This document shows, one piece after another, positions 35,341 to 44,998 of a stretch of DNA of 64,000 nt (positions are counted from its first letter, which is position 1; the number at the start of each line of letters is the position of its first letter). This DNA is from Helicobacter rodentium ATCC 700285 (GTDB lineage: Bacteria; Campylobacterota; Campylobacteria; Campylobacterales; Helicobacteraceae): the NCBI RefSeq assembly GCF_000687535.1, contig NZ_JHWC01000001.1, positions 186,001-250,000 of the forward strand. The letters are read 5' to 3'. The notes beneath the pieces were generated by a model. The model searched no databases, had not been told where the DNA came from, and saw nothing but the letters and a program-made list of their open reading frames with translations. The translations under genes were made by a program, and so were the position numbers.

Positions 35341-36126
35341 TTATTTGATTTCTTTGATAAACGCGTCTTTGTTGATTTTGGCACGAATCTCACTCAAGTT
35401 ATTTTGCGCCTCTTGCTTAGTAGTATAGGGACCAATCAATAATCGGTTGTTATCACCTGATTTTTGCATACGATAACTAAATTTATTGTCATTAATCAAC
35501 CCCAAAAGCTGTTTATTGGGAGAAAACTTACTAAAAGAACCTACTTGAACATAGAATCCCCGCATTGCTTCACTTCCTTGCAGAGACGGATCATTCACTT
35601 GAACATTTTTGAAGCTTTCCTTAGGACTTGCTTTAGGCTCTTGTTTTGGCTCTACCCTTGCAATTTGTGTGGGCTGTGGTGTGGGCTTAACAGATTCTTT
35701 TTTGGGTGTTGTGGAGCTAGGAGCCGTTGGCAAAGCTTGTGAAGAGGTATTGTCCTTTTGGTTTTGCTGTGCTTTAATCTGATTGATAATCATTTGGAAT
35801 TGATCATCACTGCTTGTATTATTGATTGGAACTTGTCCATAATCTTTATCTTGCTGATTAGCATTCTGTGTTTGTGATATTTGTGGCTCTAAACGTTCCA
35901 ATGGCTTTTCTGTTTCAAGATTTTGAGCATTTTTATCTTGTGAATCCCCTTGGAACAAATAAACAACCAATACAATAATTGCAAACAATAAGACACCAAC
36001 AGCACTTAACAAAATCAATTTTTTGTTATTTCCGCTTTTTATCTCATCACTTTCCCCATTGCTAATAAGCAAATCGTCCAATTCCAAATCTTGTGTCGTC
36101 TGTTTGCCTGATTCTAATTCTGTCAT
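35341..36126 (-). CDS. SPOR-domain membrane protein
   Basis: A 261-residue protein. There is a short acidic cytosolic part (1-33), one membrane helix (about 36-58) and a long Pro/Gln/Lys-rich periplasmic linker (about 60-180). A C-terminal SPOR domain (about 185-261, GFYVQVGSFSKFSPNKQLL) binds denuded septal peptidoglycan. Such proteins act at division sites, like FtsN or DamX. The frame is open further up to 36183, but AAAGGAGA stands right before the ATG at 36126. It is the last gene of the lysS-glyA run, the HP0185 position. Confidence 0.88.
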   Translation of the reverse strand: MTELESGKQTTQDLELDDLLISNGESDEIKSGNNKKLILLSAVGVLLFAIIVLVVYLFQGDSQDKNAQNLETEKPLERLEPQISQTQNANQQDKDYGQVPINNTSSDDQFQMIINQIKAQQNQKDNTSSQALPTAPSSTTPKKESVKPTPQPTQIARVEPKQEPKASPKESFKNVQVNDPSLQGSEAMRGFYVQVGSFSKFSPNKQLLGLINDNKFSYRMQKSGDNNRLLIGPYTTKQEAQNNLSEIRAKINKDAFIKEIK

Positions 36127-36136
36127 ATTCTCTCCT

Positions 36137-36682
36137 TTACATATGTCTAGACCACGAAGCACCGCGCTCTTTCTTATAAACATTATAAGGCAAAATCAAG
36201 ATATTAAAGTTTTTAGGAATATCAAGAGAAGGAAACATTTTCCATTCTGTTGGCATTTTTTGAGCAAGTTTTGCACCCAGCATTTTAGAGATTTGACAAG
36301 CCTCTTGAAAAGTTGTATGTCCTTTATGCACGTACAAATGCAAATGACCGGGCGTCTTCGTCTCATAAGCAGTAAAATTAATAAACCCCTCTTCTCTTAA
36401 AAGTAATTGCGCACGATGCCAAAAACGTTCCGCATTGAATCCATTATAATCAAAAACAATATTTTCAACTTTATCACGATCATTAATTAAAGAATGTGCA
36501 ATAATAATCTCTTTCTTAAAATGACTTTGGAGCAAATTACGCGTAATTGGCTCATTAATCTTTTTAAACTTATCATAAAATATCCTGCCATTATGTTGCA
36601 TTTTCTCCCCAATTCCCGGTGATTTCAACCAATAATGAGAGGTAATCATTTTGATAAGTTTTAAATCCATATCTGATACCAT
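36137..36682 (-). CDS. DUF1882 domain protein (HP0184-like)
   Basis: A 181-residue soluble protein of a family confined to epsilonproteobacteria. Recognisable stretches are [40 protein letters not shown] and [16 protein letters not shown]. His and Tyr residues are abundant and there is no membrane segment. The function is unknown. It lies between glyA and the SPOR protein as in H. pylori. Two further in-frame Met codons near the start (MVSDMDLKL) leave a small uncertainty in the N-terminus. Confidence 0.85.
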   Translation of the reverse strand: MVSDMDLKLIKMITSHYWLKSPGIGEKMQHNGRIFYDKFKKINEPITRNLLQSHFKKEIIIAHSLINDRDKVENIVFDYNGFNAERFWHRAQLLLREEGFINFTAYETKTPGHLHLYVHKGHTTFQEACQISKMLGAKLAQKMPTEWKMFPSLDIPKNFNILILPYNVYKKERGASWSRHM

Positions 36683-36704
36683 TGCTTACTCCCTTTTTTT
36701 AATC

Positions 36705-37955
36705 TCAAAAAATTGCCTTATTATAAATAAGAAATTTTAGCGCAAGTTCTTTTAATTCACTCTTGATTTTTTCTTGTTTTTGCGTATTTGTTATATCATC
36801 CAATACATCTGCGATTCTATTTGCTACAATTTCAAACTCTGCTTCCTTGAATCCTCTTGCAGTCAATGCGGGTGAGCCAATCCTCACACCACTCGTTACA
36901 AACGGGCTTCGCGTCTCTCCGGGAACCGTATTTTTATTTACCGTAATTCCTGCATTTCCCAATGCTAAATCCGCATCTTTTCCGCTGTATTCTTTATCTA
37001 AGAAGGATAATAAAATCAAATGATTGTCCGTGCCATCACTCACAACTTTAAAATTTCTCCCCATTAAAACCTTTGCTAAAACTTTCGCATTAGCCTTTAC
37101 TTGTCTAGCATATTCTTTCCAACTTGGCTTAAGATTCTCTCCAAAACCCACTGCTTTACCAGCAATCACATGCATAAGAGGTCCTCCTTGCATTCCGGGA
37201 AAAACTGCTTTGTCAATTTTTTTTGCGTATTCTTCATTGTTTGTTAAAATCAACCCTCCACGCGGTCCTCGCAAAGTTTTATGCGTTGTTGTAGTAACCA
37301 CATCTGCATAAGGAAAAGGATTCGGGTATTCTCCTGCGACTACAAGCCCAGCAACATGGGCAATATCCGCCATTAAAATCGCCCCTACACTATCTGCAAT
37401 TTCTCTAAATTTTGCAAAATTCAATTCTCTTGAATACGCGCTAAAACCACATACGATCATATCAGGTTTTACAACCTTTGCAATTTCGGCAACTTTATCA
37501 TAATTAATTCTTCCATCAAGCTCCACACCATAAAAAAAACTTTGATACATTTGCCCTGTGAGACTGACTTTTGCCCCGTGTGTCAAATGCCCTCCGTGGC
37601 TTAAATCCATACCCAAAATCTTACCATATGGCTTTAAAAGCGCGGAATAAACCGCACAATTTGCTTGAGAACCCGCGTGTGGTTGGACATTTGCAAAGGA
37701 ACAACCAAAAAGTTTTTTAGCACGATTAATTGCAATCTCCTCAATTTTATCAACAAACTCGCAACCTCCATAATATCGCTTAAATGGATACCCCTCGGCA
37801 TATTTATTTGTCAAAACACTTCCCATTGCTTCCATTACACTAGGAAAAGTAAAATTTTCACTTGCAATCATCTCTAAATGCGTATTTTGTCGCTCTAGCT
37901 CCTGATTGATTAAACCTAGAATCTCTGGGTCGTTGTCTTTTAAAGCATAACTCAT
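36705..37955 (-). CDS. glyA: Serine hydroxymethyltransferase
   Basis: A PLP enzyme converting serine and tetrahydrofolate to glycine and 5,10-methylene-THF, the main source of one-carbon units. It has 416 residues. The PLP lysine lies in [35 protein letters not shown] carries the cofactor Asp and His, and the N-terminal [13 protein letters not shown]-type segment is present. It overlaps lysS by 4 nt (ATGA). With serA in the same window, serine and glycine synthesis are both covered. Confidence 0.97.
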   Translation of the reverse strand: MSYALKDNDPEILGLINQELERQNTHLEMIASENFTFPSVMEAMGSVLTNKYAEGYPFKRYYGGCEFVDKIEEIAINRAKKLFGCSFANVQPHAGSQANCAVYSALLKPYGKILGMDLSHGGHLTHGAKVSLTGQMYQSFFYGVELDGRINYDKVAEIAKVVKPDMIVCGFSAYSRELNFAKFREIADSVGAILMADIAHVAGLVVAGEYPNPFPYADVVTTTTHKTLRGPRGGLILTNNEEYAKKIDKAVFPGMQGGPLMHVIAGKAVGFGENLKPSWKEYARQVKANAKVLAKVLMGRNFKVVSDGTDNHLILLSFLDKEYSGKDADLALGNAGITVNKNTVPGETRSPFVTSGVRIGSPALTARGFKEAEFEIVANRIADVLDDITNTQKQEKIKSELKELALKFLIYNKAIF

Positions 37956-39460
37956 TCTTCATCCTTTTTTTGTGGTTTTTGTGGTTTTAATGCAGGAAAT
38001 AAAATCACATCTTTAATAATTGTATTTCCTGTTAGCAACATCACAAGCCTATCAATCCCGATTCCCTCTCCAGCAGTCGGTGGCATACCATAAGAAAGCG
38101 CAGTAATATAATCTTCGTCCATATATTGCGCTTCTTCATCTCCGGCTTCTTTCGCCTTAACTTGCTCTTTAAATCTCTCTAGTTGGTCTAGCGGGTCATT
38201 TAATTCACTAAAACCATTGGCAATTTCGCTCCCACCAATAAACAACTCAAATCTATCAGCGATATAAGGATTTTCATCATTTCGTCTTGCAAGAGGGCTA
38301 ATGGAAATTGGAAATTCTGTAATAAAAGTTGGGTCTATCAATTTCTCCTCTACAAATGCGTCAAAGGCTTCACTTTGTAGCTTTCCTAATTCCATTTTGG
38401 ATTCTAGTTTTACATTATGCTCTATCAGATAATGATAGAGTTTATCGGCATTAGTCGCTATTTCAAGAGGAATCTTTCCAATCTCCACTAAAGCGTCAAG
38501 ATAAGTTATCTCTCTAAAATTGTCCAAATGGATTTCTTGATTATTAAAAGATAGGGTTTTGGGTAGATTCAAAGATTCCAACAAAGAAAGAAATAACTCT
38601 TGTGTAAGCTTGATTAAATCCTTATAATCCTTATATGCCCAATAAAATTCAATCATTGTAAATTCTGGATTATGCGAATGGTCCATACCTTCATTGCGAA
38701 AGTTACGATTAATTTCAAAAACTGCCTCAAATCCACCGACAATTAGCCGTTTTAAATACAACTCTGGCGCAATTCTCAAATACCTCTCCACATTGAGCGC
38801 ATTATGATAGGTAACAAAGGGTTTTGCATTTGCACCTCCCGGGATTGGGTGCATCATTGGCGTTTCAACTTCCAAGAATCCTTTTTGCTCAAAAAACTTT
38901 CTCACACTAGAAACGATTTTTGAACGCAATATAAAAACTTCACGCACTTCTTTATTCATAATCAAGTCCAAATATCTTTGACGATAGCGCAATTCAATAT
39001 CTACTAGCCCGTGATATTTCTCTGGAAGCGGACTAATAGCTTTTGTAAGCAATTTAAAATCTAGTGCGTGTAAGCTCAATTCGCCTGTTTTTGTTACAAA
39101 AGGAAACCCTTTTGCCATTACAATATCACCTACTTCCACATATTTCTTAAAAATATCAAAAAAATCGTTTAATTCATTTTTGGATAAATAAACTTGCAAG
39201 ATTCCGCTTGTATCCTCAATTTTGATGAAAGCCGCCTTGCCCATCAATCGAATAAATTTAATCCGTCCTGCAATTTGTGCAGATTTATTTTCATCTTTTT
39301 GTCTATCTTGTGGCTGTTGCTTTAAAGTATCATAAGTCTCCAAAAACTCTTGGGTGCTTAATCCTTTCGCAACTCCATTTACATAAGGATTAATCCCCAT
39401 TTCTCGCAATGTATCGGCTTTTGCAATCCTGCCTAATACATAAGCATCGTTTTCAAACAT
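37952..39460 (-). CDS. lysS: Lysyl-tRNA synthetase, class II
   Basis: A 502-residue cytosolic enzyme charging tRNA-Lys. An N-terminal OB-fold anticodon domain (about 60-170, [20 protein letters not shown]) is followed by the class II core. Motif 1 is [22 protein letters not shown], motif 2 lies around [26 protein letters not shown] and motif 3 is [13 protein letters not shown]. It is translationally coupled to glyA and preceded 11 nt upstream by the cvpA-like gene. Confidence 0.97.
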   Translation of the reverse strand: MFENDAYVLGRIAKADTLREMGINPYVNGVAKGLSTQEFLETYDTLKQQPQDRQKDENKSAQIAGRIKFIRLMGKAAFIKIEDTSGILQVYLSKNELNDFFDIFKKYVEVGDIVMAKGFPFVTKTGELSLHALDFKLLTKAISPLPEKYHGLVDIELRYRQRYLDLIMNKEVREVFILRSKIVSSVRKFFEQKGFLEVETPMMHPIPGGANAKPFVTYHNALNVERYLRIAPELYLKRLIVGGFEAVFEINRNFRNEGMDHSHNPEFTMIEFYWAYKDYKDLIKLTQELFLSLLESLNLPKTLSFNNQEIHLDNFREITYLDALVEIGKIPLEIATNADKLYHYLIEHNVKLESKMELGKLQSEAFDAFVEEKLIDPTFITEFPISISPLARRNDENPYIADRFELFIGGSEIANGFSELNDPLDQLERFKEQVKAKEAGDEEAQYMDEDYITALSYGMPPTAGEGIGIDRLVMLLTGNTIIKDVILFPALKPQKPQKKDEE

Positions 39461-39471
39461 TCCTATCCTTT

Positions 39472-40008
39472 TTAAAAAATATTTTTTTGTAAATCATCTA
39501 TTTTGGGCGCGTTGCTTTGCACAACATCAAGCTTGATTACCGCTGCGCCTGTATCACGCAATAGAGGATAAAGATAACTATTTTGTGTTTTGCTTTCAAT
39601 ATAGCTTTTTGCAAACTGAATATGCGTTAAGGTAGCAATAAGAATCGCGAAAATCATAAAAACCTTTAACGCACCAAAGCAGAATCCCAAGAGACGATTC
39701 AATCCACCTAACGCGCTTAAATGCACCAATTTTTGCACAATTTCTGCTATGATTAATGCAACACCCCAAATCAATGCTAACAATACCAAAAAACCAATCA
39801 AAGAAATGGCGGAGGGGTTTTGAAACGCATAAAGATTTGCACTAATCCATTGCCCCATAGACTCTCCATAGACCGAAGCACCATACACCCCACCCACGAT
39901 TCCAACGAATCCAAAAAACTCTCGCACAAAACCATTAATAACGCCACGAATAGCCAAAATTAAAATCAAAGCACCTACAATTAAATCAAACCAACTAAAA
40001 TCGCTCAT
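39472..40008 (-). CDS. cvpA: CvpA family membrane protein
   Basis: A 178-residue inner-membrane protein with four hydrophobic segments (about 7-24, 30-48, 67-90, 105-127). It starts [20 protein letters not shown]; the FDLIVG/RGFxRE-type start ([13 protein letters not shown]) is typical of CvpA. In E. coli CvpA is needed for colicin V production and for envelope tolerance; the mechanism is not known. It is first gene of the lysS-glyA transcription unit, as HP0181 in H. pylori, and divergent from yajQ. Confidence 0.87.
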   Translation of the reverse strand: MSDFSWFDLIVGALILILAIRGVINGFVREFFGFVGIVGGVYGASVYGESMGQWISANLYAFQNPSAISLIGFLVLLALIWGVALIIAEIVQKLVHLSALGGLNRLLGFCFGALKVFMIFAILIATLTHIQFAKSYIESKTQNSYLYPLLRDTGAAVIKLDVVQSNAPKIDDLQKNIF

Positions 40009-40126
40009 TGCAAACCTTGGAATAAAAACTTTAATAAATTGGATATTTTACACAAAACAAACCTAAAAATATTTTATGTTAAAATAAATTGTAACAAATT
40101 TAATAAAATTTTACAAAGGAATGACA

Positions 40127-40630
40127 ATGGCGACTAAAGAACATAGCTTTGATATTTCAGCTAAAGTTGAGATTCAAGAGTTTAAAAATGCACTAGAACA
40201 AGCAAAAAAAGAGATTGAAAATCGCTTTGATTTTAAAGGAGATAAAGCAAAAGAGCTGAATTTTAACGAAAAAGAAAAAACTTTAATCCTTTTAGCCACA
40301 AGCGATAACAAGGCAAAAGCAATCAAAGACATTTTGGATTCCAAACTCGTTAAACGCAATCTTTCCTTAAAAGTTTTAAAAGAACAAAATATGGAATCCG
40401 CAAGTGGTGGCAATACAAAAATAACCTATAAGCTAAACGATGTTTTAGATGATAAAAGCACAAAAGCTATCAATGCAGCAATCAAAAATGAAAAATTCAA
40501 AGTTAGTACGCAAATTTTAGGCAATGAAATCCGTGTCAAAGCTAAAGACATTGATGAACTACAAAAAGTCATTGCTCATTTGCGCAAAATGGAACTAGAA
40601 ATTTCTCTTAGCTTTGGAAATTTTTCTTGA
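40127..40630 (+). CDS. yajQ: YajQ family nucleotide-binding protein
   Basis: A 167-residue soluble protein with two ferredoxin-like domains. It starts MATKEHSFDISAKVEIQEFK and shows ENRFDFKGDK and the second-half IKNEKFKVSTQILGNEIRVKAK. Members bind nucleotides and, in some bacteria, cyclic-di-GMP; the role in epsilonproteobacteria is unproven. An ATG two codons earlier lies only 0-1 nt after the AAAGGA ribosome site, so the ATG at 40127 is preferred. The stop codon overlaps the TTG start of lnt. Confidence 0.93.
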   Translation: MATKEHSFDISAKVEIQEFKNALEQAKKEIENRFDFKGDKAKELNFNEKEKTLILLATSDNKAKAIKDILDSKLVKRNLSLKVLKEQNMESASGGNTKITYKLNDVLDDKSTKAINAAIKNEKFKVSTQILGNEIRVKAKDIDELQKVIAHLRKMELEISLSFGNFS

Positions 40631-41889
40631 AAAAGCATTCTAAAGCACTTACTTCCTTTACTCTTGGAGCTTTATGTGCCTTATTTTTTAGTGCGTTTAT
40701 TTATTTGGAACATTTCTTAGGAGACTTCAACGCTCCGATTTTTTCTACGCTTTGTGCAATTGGTGGAATCTTTTTGTATTTTAAACTCTCGCGCTTGGGA
40801 GCTTTCATCTGTGGTGCATTCATTGGAATTTTATGGTTTTATTGGGTTGGCTTTAGTTTTAGATTCTATGACTTAACCCTCTTAATCCCATTGGTATGGG
40901 TTGTATTTTCGCTCATTTATGGTGGGCTTTTTTATATTTTTTGCTTTTTTCAAAACCCAATTTATCGTATTGTTTCTCTTGCTCTCTCCTCTTTTGTCCG
41001 CCCCTTTGGTTTTAATTGGTTTATCATAGAATCCATACTTACCAAAAGTTATTTTTTCCCTTCTAAGTTCATATTTTTTTTACTTTTAATAGGTGTGTTA
41101 ATTTTTAGCTTAACACTCTCAAAAAAACTTTACAAAATAAGTTTTTCTTGGCTAATACTCTTTTGTTTGTTGCTTGTATTGCCCCATTACATAGGATTTT
41201 CTAATCCACCAATGGAATCTCATTCTAAATTAAAAATCAAAACTTTAAGTCTTGATATTCCTCAAAATCTACGTTGGGATTCTGCGCATTTAAATCAAAT
41301 CATAGAGCAAAACTATCAACAAATCTTGGAGGCAAAAGCGGAGAATTATGACTTAGTGATTCTACCTGAAACCGCCTTTCCTCTTGCATTGAATCTCTAT
41401 CCAAGCTTAATAGAATCCCTCAAAACCACAAGTCAAGAAATTGCCATTTTAACCGGTGCGCTCTATCAAGAAAACAAGCGCGTCTTTAATAGCGCATACC
41501 TTTTCCAATATGGAGAAATGAAAGTGTTTCATAAGCTTATTTTGGTGCCATTTGGAGAGCAGATTCCATTACCAAACTTTTTAGCCAAATGGGTCAATCA
41601 AGTATTTTTTGGAGGAGCAAGTGATTTTGATTCTGCAGAATTTAAATCGCCCAATTTTGCACTCATCAATGGTGAGAGATTCCAAATTGCCATTTGTTAT
41701 GAGGCAACGCGTGAGGAGTTTTATCAAGATTTTCCAAAAAATCTTATTGCCATTAGTAATAATGCGTGGTTTGCTCCAAGCGTTGAAGCAACACTGCAAA
41801 AGCTTCTAATGCTATATTTTGCTAAAAATTATAACACGACAATTTTTCATTCTAGCAATGCTTCACCCAACTTTACCCTCACACCTTGA
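40627..41889 (+). CDS. lnt: Apolipoprotein N-acyltransferase
   Basis: An inner-membrane enzyme adding the third acyl chain to lipoproteins. It has 420 residues. About six N-terminal membrane helices (1-190) precede a periplasmic nitrilase-like domain. The catalytic triad is Glu in VILPETAFPL, Lys in FHKLILVPFGEQIP and Cys in AICYEATREEF. The start is TTG in a TTGA overlap with yajQ. The position matches HP0180. The C-terminus is short after the nitrilase domain, without an obvious final helix, as in Helicobacter Lnt. Confidence 0.92.
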   Translation: MKKHSKALTSFTLGALCALFFSAFIYLEHFLGDFNAPIFSTLCAIGGIFLYFKLSRLGAFICGAFIGILWFYWVGFSFRFYDLTLLIPLVWVVFSLIYGGLFYIFCFFQNPIYRIVSLALSSFVRPFGFNWFIIESILTKSYFFPSKFIFFLLLIGVLIFSLTLSKKLYKISFSWLILFCLLLVLPHYIGFSNPPMESHSKLKIKTLSLDIPQNLRWDSAHLNQIIEQNYQQILEAKAENYDLVILPETAFPLALNLYPSLIESLKTTSQEIAILTGALYQENKRVFNSAYLFQYGEMKVFHKLILVPFGEQIPLPNFLAKWVNQVFFGGASDFDSAEFKSPNFALINGERFQIAICYEATREEFYQDFPKNLIAISNNAWFAPSVEATLQKLLMLYFAKNYNTTIFHSSNASPNFTLTP

Positions 41890-41898
41890 TACATAACT

Positions 41899-42333
41899 CT
41901 ATTGTAGCAACATTTGAATATGCAAAATTCCATCTTCTAGGTATTCCTTAGAGGCTTGTTGGAATCCAAACTTCTCATAAAATCCTTTAGCATAAACTTG
42001 CGCTCCGATTCTTATTTCTCTAGCTTGCAATTTTTCTCGTGCAATTTTGATACCCTCTTTGAGAATTTCTCTACCAAATCCATTATTTCTTTTTAATGTT
42101 AGCACTCTACCGATTGAAACTTCTTTATAAGATAAACCTGCGGGTAATATGCGCAAATAAGCCTGAACACCATTTGAATCCCTAAGATACAAATGCAAAC
42201 TTTGCCTATCCTTTTCATCTAGTTCTTGGTAGGCACATTTCTGCTCTACAACAAATACATTCACACGAATCTTAAGAATCTCATACAATTCATCTAGGGT
42301 TAATTCTTCAAATTTTTTAACGATAAATTGCAT
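41899..42333 (-). CDS. GNAT acetyltransferase, ElaA-like
   Basis: A 144-residue single-domain acetyltransferase. The pattern EILKIRVNVFVVEQKCAYQELDEKD followed by AYLRILPAG, IGRVLTLKRNNGFGREILKEGI (the acetyl-CoA loop R-x-x-G-x-G) and FYEKFGFQ is that of the ElaA branch of GNAT proteins. The substrate is unknown. It converges on lnt and is followed upstream by tRNA-Leu in the same direction. Confidence 0.88.
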   Translation of the reverse strand: MQFIVKKFEELTLDELYEILKIRVNVFVVEQKCAYQELDEKDRQSLHLYLRDSNGVQAYLRILPAGLSYKEVSIGRVLTLKRNNGFGREILKEGIKIAREKLQAREIRIGAQVYAKGFYEKFGFQQASKEYLEDGILHIQMLLQ

Positions 42334-42376
42334 AAAATTCCTTAAAAATTAACAAATGAAATGAAATAGGGAGAAA

Positions 42377-42463
42377 TGGTGCCGAGGGTCGGAATCGAAC
42401 CGACACGGGGTTGCCCCCACCAGATTTTGAGTCTGGCGCGTCTACCAATTTCACCACCCCGGC
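42377..42463 (-). tRNA. tRNA-Leu (anticodon CAA)
   Basis: An 87-nt tRNA including an encoded CCA (TGG at 42377-42379 on the plus strand). It begins GCCGGGGTGGTGAAATTGG. The anticodon arm is CCAGA-CTCAAAA-TCTGG, giving anticodon CAA (reads UUG). The long variable arm GTGGGGGCAACCCCGT is typical of leucine tRNAs, and the T arm is GTCGG-TTCGATT-CCGAC. A TATAAT box lies 17 nt upstream. Confidence 0.96.
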
Positions 42464-42479
42464 AAAAGTGAAAGGCATA

Positions 42480-42485
42480 ATTATA
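42480..42485 (-). promoter_or_regulatory. -10 box of tRNA-Leu
   Basis: TATAAT on the minus strand. The expected start is at about 42473, 10 nt before the mature tRNA 5' end. Confidence 0.65.
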
Positions 42486-42582
42486 CACTCTACCAACAAA
42501 AACTTAGCTTAAAATATCGCAAAAATTAAATTTAATTTTTTAAATCAAGCCTTAAAAGCACGATTCTACATTTAATTACCTC

Positions 42583-42861
42583 ATTGCAAGGCTTTGCCCA
42601 AAGCAATCCATAATACAGAATTAGCTAAAAAGCTAACTACTCTGTCATTGCGAGAGAGTGAAACGAACGAAGCAATCCATAATTAAGCATAAAGAAAACT
42701 TCCACAATAAAATCCTTATTGATTGATAAAATTATAGATTGCCACAGCCTCTAACGAGACTTCTCAATGACGAAGTATCAGACGCTTTGACTTCCCGTCA
42801 TTGCGAACGAGAAGTGCGACATTATGGATTGCCACGAAGTTGTGCCAACTTCTCACAATGA
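42583..42861 (+). repeat. Composite palindromic repeat, copy 6, with flanking arms
   Basis: A decayed arm lies at 42583-42614 (TCATTGCAAGGC ... AAGCAATCCATAAT). The full element spans 42644-42771: class-1 arm first, core ACAATAAAATCCTT (one of the weaker cores), and a class-2 arm with stem around CTCTAACGAG, ending TCTCAATGACG. A class-2 arm at 42796-42861 has inner stem GAAGTT/AACTTC. They fill the gap between tRNA-Leu and the zinc-ribbon gene. Confidence 0.8.
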
Positions 42862-42921
42862 CAAGGCAAGAAATCTAAAGTTGCAAATTGCCGCGATTCC
42901 TTATAGAATCCCCAATAAAAA

Positions 42922-43176
42922 CTATTTATTTCTTTTTGAGTTTTTCCAACTTTTACAATTTGGTCTAGGAGAATCCTTTTTGAAAGAAATTAAAATTTCC
43001 TCTAAGAATCCTAGCTCCTTACGCTCTGTTGGCGCGTTGCAATGGGGGCAATTCCGATACAAAAACTCATCTCCTCCCCTGCAACAAGTGCTTTTAGGAT
43101 AAATAATTTTCTTGAATCCACAATGATTGCAAACAAGTTTATAGGGTTTCAAATCCGCTCCAAAAAAGCCTAACAT
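42922..43176 (-). CDS. Small zinc-ribbon protein
   Basis: An 84-residue protein. It starts MLGFFGADLKPYKLVCNHCG, a C-x2-C knuckle; STCCRGGDEFLYRNCPHC supplies further pairs. The tail is basic (KDSPRPNCKSWKNSKRNK). It probably binds one or two zinc ions and perhaps nucleic acid. The regular Cys spacing makes chance unlikely. It may be in one unit with the small membrane protein gene upstream (46 nt). No named family is assigned. Confidence 0.65.
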   Translation of the reverse strand: MLGFFGADLKPYKLVCNHCGFKKIIYPKSTCCRGGDEFLYRNCPHCNAPTERKELGFLEEILISFKKDSPRPNCKSWKNSKRNK

Positions 43177-43221
43177 TTCACTACTCCTATTTAATTTCTA
43201 CAAGTCAAACTTGCTTTTGTG

Positions 43222-43368
43222 TTAATCCAAAATTTCCTTACCCGCCGATAATTGCGCGTATGCATAGCAAAAGATTGCTGTTACAATGCCGCCTAATACA
43301 AAACTACGCAAAAGTGTAGAAGTTACAATCCACACGCTACCCACTGCCAAGATTTTTAAAAATTTCAA
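43222..43368 (-). CDS. 48-residue predicted membrane protein
   Basis: The translation from a TTG reads KFLKILAVGSVWIVTSTLLR then SFVLGGIVTAIFCYAYAQLS and a short tail ending KEILD. A strong GGGAGGA ribosome site lies 8 nt before this TTG; an in-frame GTG one codon earlier (43371) is the other candidate start. One long or two short membrane helices are predicted. The function is unknown. It is the first gene before the zinc-ribbon protein on the same strand. Confidence 0.6.
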   Translation of the reverse strand: MKFLKILAVGSVWIVTSTLLRSFVLGGIVTAIFCYAYAQLSAGKEILD

Positions 43369-43486
43369 CACAATGTCCTCCCGTAATATTTTCTTGGATT
43401 CAAAAGTTTAGCAAAATGCTATGACAGGTTGTGTCGTGCAATCCAAAATATATCAAAAACTAAGTGCATTTCCAAATTTTGTGGGA

Positions 43487-44452
43487 TTACTCCATTTCGC
43501 CAAGCTGCTCCCATACTCTTTCTTTGTCCTCTCTTGTTGTCTTGCTATCCTGCCTTAAATAGGCTAACAAAGTCACTAAAGACACTCCTATTCTTACCGT
43601 CAATACCCTTTCTTCCATTATTCCTGCATGATTTAAAACTAAGCCAATGCCCCCTAAGCTAATGTTCTTTTTTTGAATCTCTCCAGGGTGAGCAGTAAAA
43701 ATCGCATCCAATGCCGTATTAATCGGCGTAGAAAACTTGTGAAGCGTATCCATTACCTCGTCTGTTACCAATGTCAATCCGTGTTCTAACTCTTTTTCCA
43801 CTATTGTGTTTGCCACAATCAAGGCGAGTTTATATCCTGCAAAACCTCCCTTTTCAATTACAGATTGCATAATGGATTCTATCCAATGCGTCTTTTTCCC
43901 TCCCTTATCCTGAATCTCTACACCCAACGTTTTTGCGAATTCTTGTATTTCCTCTCTTGGCATTCTATCCATTGCGTCTTGGAGGATATTGCGGAGCAAA
44001 AGCTCCTCTAAAGATTCCACTTCGGAATTTTCCTCATAATCCACCCTTAAGAATTCACACACGCAAACCAACATTGCCTTGTAAAAATTGGACAATGTAG
44101 AATCCGAATCCTCCAATCCGGGTATTAAGCCTGTTTGGTATAAGGATTGCGTGTCAAACGTTTCCGCGATAGAGTAAGAAGAAAAAGATTTATGACCTTT
44201 CTCCTTTTTTGCGCTGATGACTTTGCACACAAACACAGAGACAGCATGCACCTTAATTTCCTCAATGATTTTCTCAAGATACTTTTTGTGGTTTGGGTAA
44301 TATTGTTTAAAGACTATACTAGAGGGAAGCGTTCCTTCAAAATCTTGTATTCTATCCATTTTGTCACTAAAAGCCACCAACAATTCAACAAGATCATCCA
44401 AATCCTCATTATCCATTGTCCCTAAAAATTCTAAATCCTTATCGTAAGCCAT
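43487..44452 (-). CDS. DUF3944 / YaaW-like protein
   Basis: A 321-residue protein. The N-terminus AYDKDLEFLGTMDNEDLDDLVELL is the DUF3944 motif. The rest is helical, with EEIQEFAKTLGVEI and a C-terminal ISLGGIGLVLNHAGI segment that resembles the E. coli YaaW group, whose role is unknown. The frame is open 12 codons further up, but AAGGAGA before the ATG at 44452 fixes the start. It stands alone in a region rich in repeats. A G5AG6/A8 tract lies about 95-115 nt upstream of the start. Confidence 0.72.
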   Translation of the reverse strand: MAYDKDLEFLGTMDNEDLDDLVELLVAFSDKMDRIQDFEGTLPSSIVFKQYYPNHKKYLEKIIEEIKVHAVSVFVCKVISAKKEKGHKSFSSYSIAETFDTQSLYQTGLIPGLEDSDSTLSNFYKAMLVCVCEFLRVDYEENSEVESLEELLLRNILQDAMDRMPREEIQEFAKTLGVEIQDKGGKKTHWIESIMQSVIEKGGFAGYKLALIVANTIVEKELEHGLTLVTDEVMDTLHKFSTPINTALDAIFTAHPGEIQKKNISLGGIGLVLNHAGIMEERVLTVRIGVSLVTLLAYLRQDSKTTREDKERVWEQLGEME

Positions 44453-44546
44453 TTTTTCTCCTTGTAAATTTGTCAAAAGTTTAACCAACTCAAATGACAG
44501 GTAGTGTCATACTGCATTAAAAAGTTAAAAATTTATTCTATCAAAT

Positions 44547-44566
44547 AAAAAAAAGGGGGAGGGGGG
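44547..44566. repeat. Homopolymer block A8-G5-A-G6
   Basis: Intergenic, about 95-115 nt upstream of the DUF3944 gene start. The tracts are shorter than most proven phase-variable runs, but they lie where promoter spacing could matter. Confidence 0.6.
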
Positions 44567-44824
44567 CAAGATTTTGCTTAAGATTTTTTGTTAAAATTGT
44601 GTAAATTGGATAAATTTGTATCCAAAAGAAACATTAAGAAATGATATTATAAGAGAATTTATGCAAATTTTTGTTAATCATTACATAATGCAATGGGAGT
44701 TATTTTATAAAATATCTATTGTTTCTTTAAACTCAATAAACATTGAACAATTCCACTCCCTTGTGTTTGATAATTTGCGTTTAAAAATATGCTAAATCTT
44801 ACACGCTTTGCACTTTGCCACTTC

Positions 44825-44956
44825 CGTCATTGCGAGAGAGTGAAACGAACGAAGCAATCCATAATCTTGCATACAGAAAATTTTTACAATGGAATCCTTG
44901 CTGATTGATAAAATTATGGATTGCCACGAAAATTTTTCAAATTTTCTCGCAATGAC
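44825..44956 (+). repeat. Composite palindromic repeat, copy 7a
   Basis: The cleanest type with 7b: CGTCATTGCGAGA at the left end, GCAATCCATAAT, core TTTTTACAATGGAATCCTT, ATTATGGATTGC, class-2 stem GAAAATTT/AAATTTTC, and right end TCTCGCAATGAC. The outer 12 bp and the inner 12 bp are both exact inverted repeats. Confidence 0.95.
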
Positions 44957-44998
44957 AGAGGAGGAAATATTCCTTGTAATGACAAAATGTAACCACTA

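Noticed and set aside
42317-42499. 60-residue open frame over tRNA-Leu
   Set aside because: It is antisense/through-reading of the tRNA gene; the tRNA fold is complete and explains the sequence.
42500-42921. tRNA-linked integration site
   Set aside because: I looked for a second copy of the tRNA-Leu end and for an integrase beside it and saw neither, only palindromic repeats.
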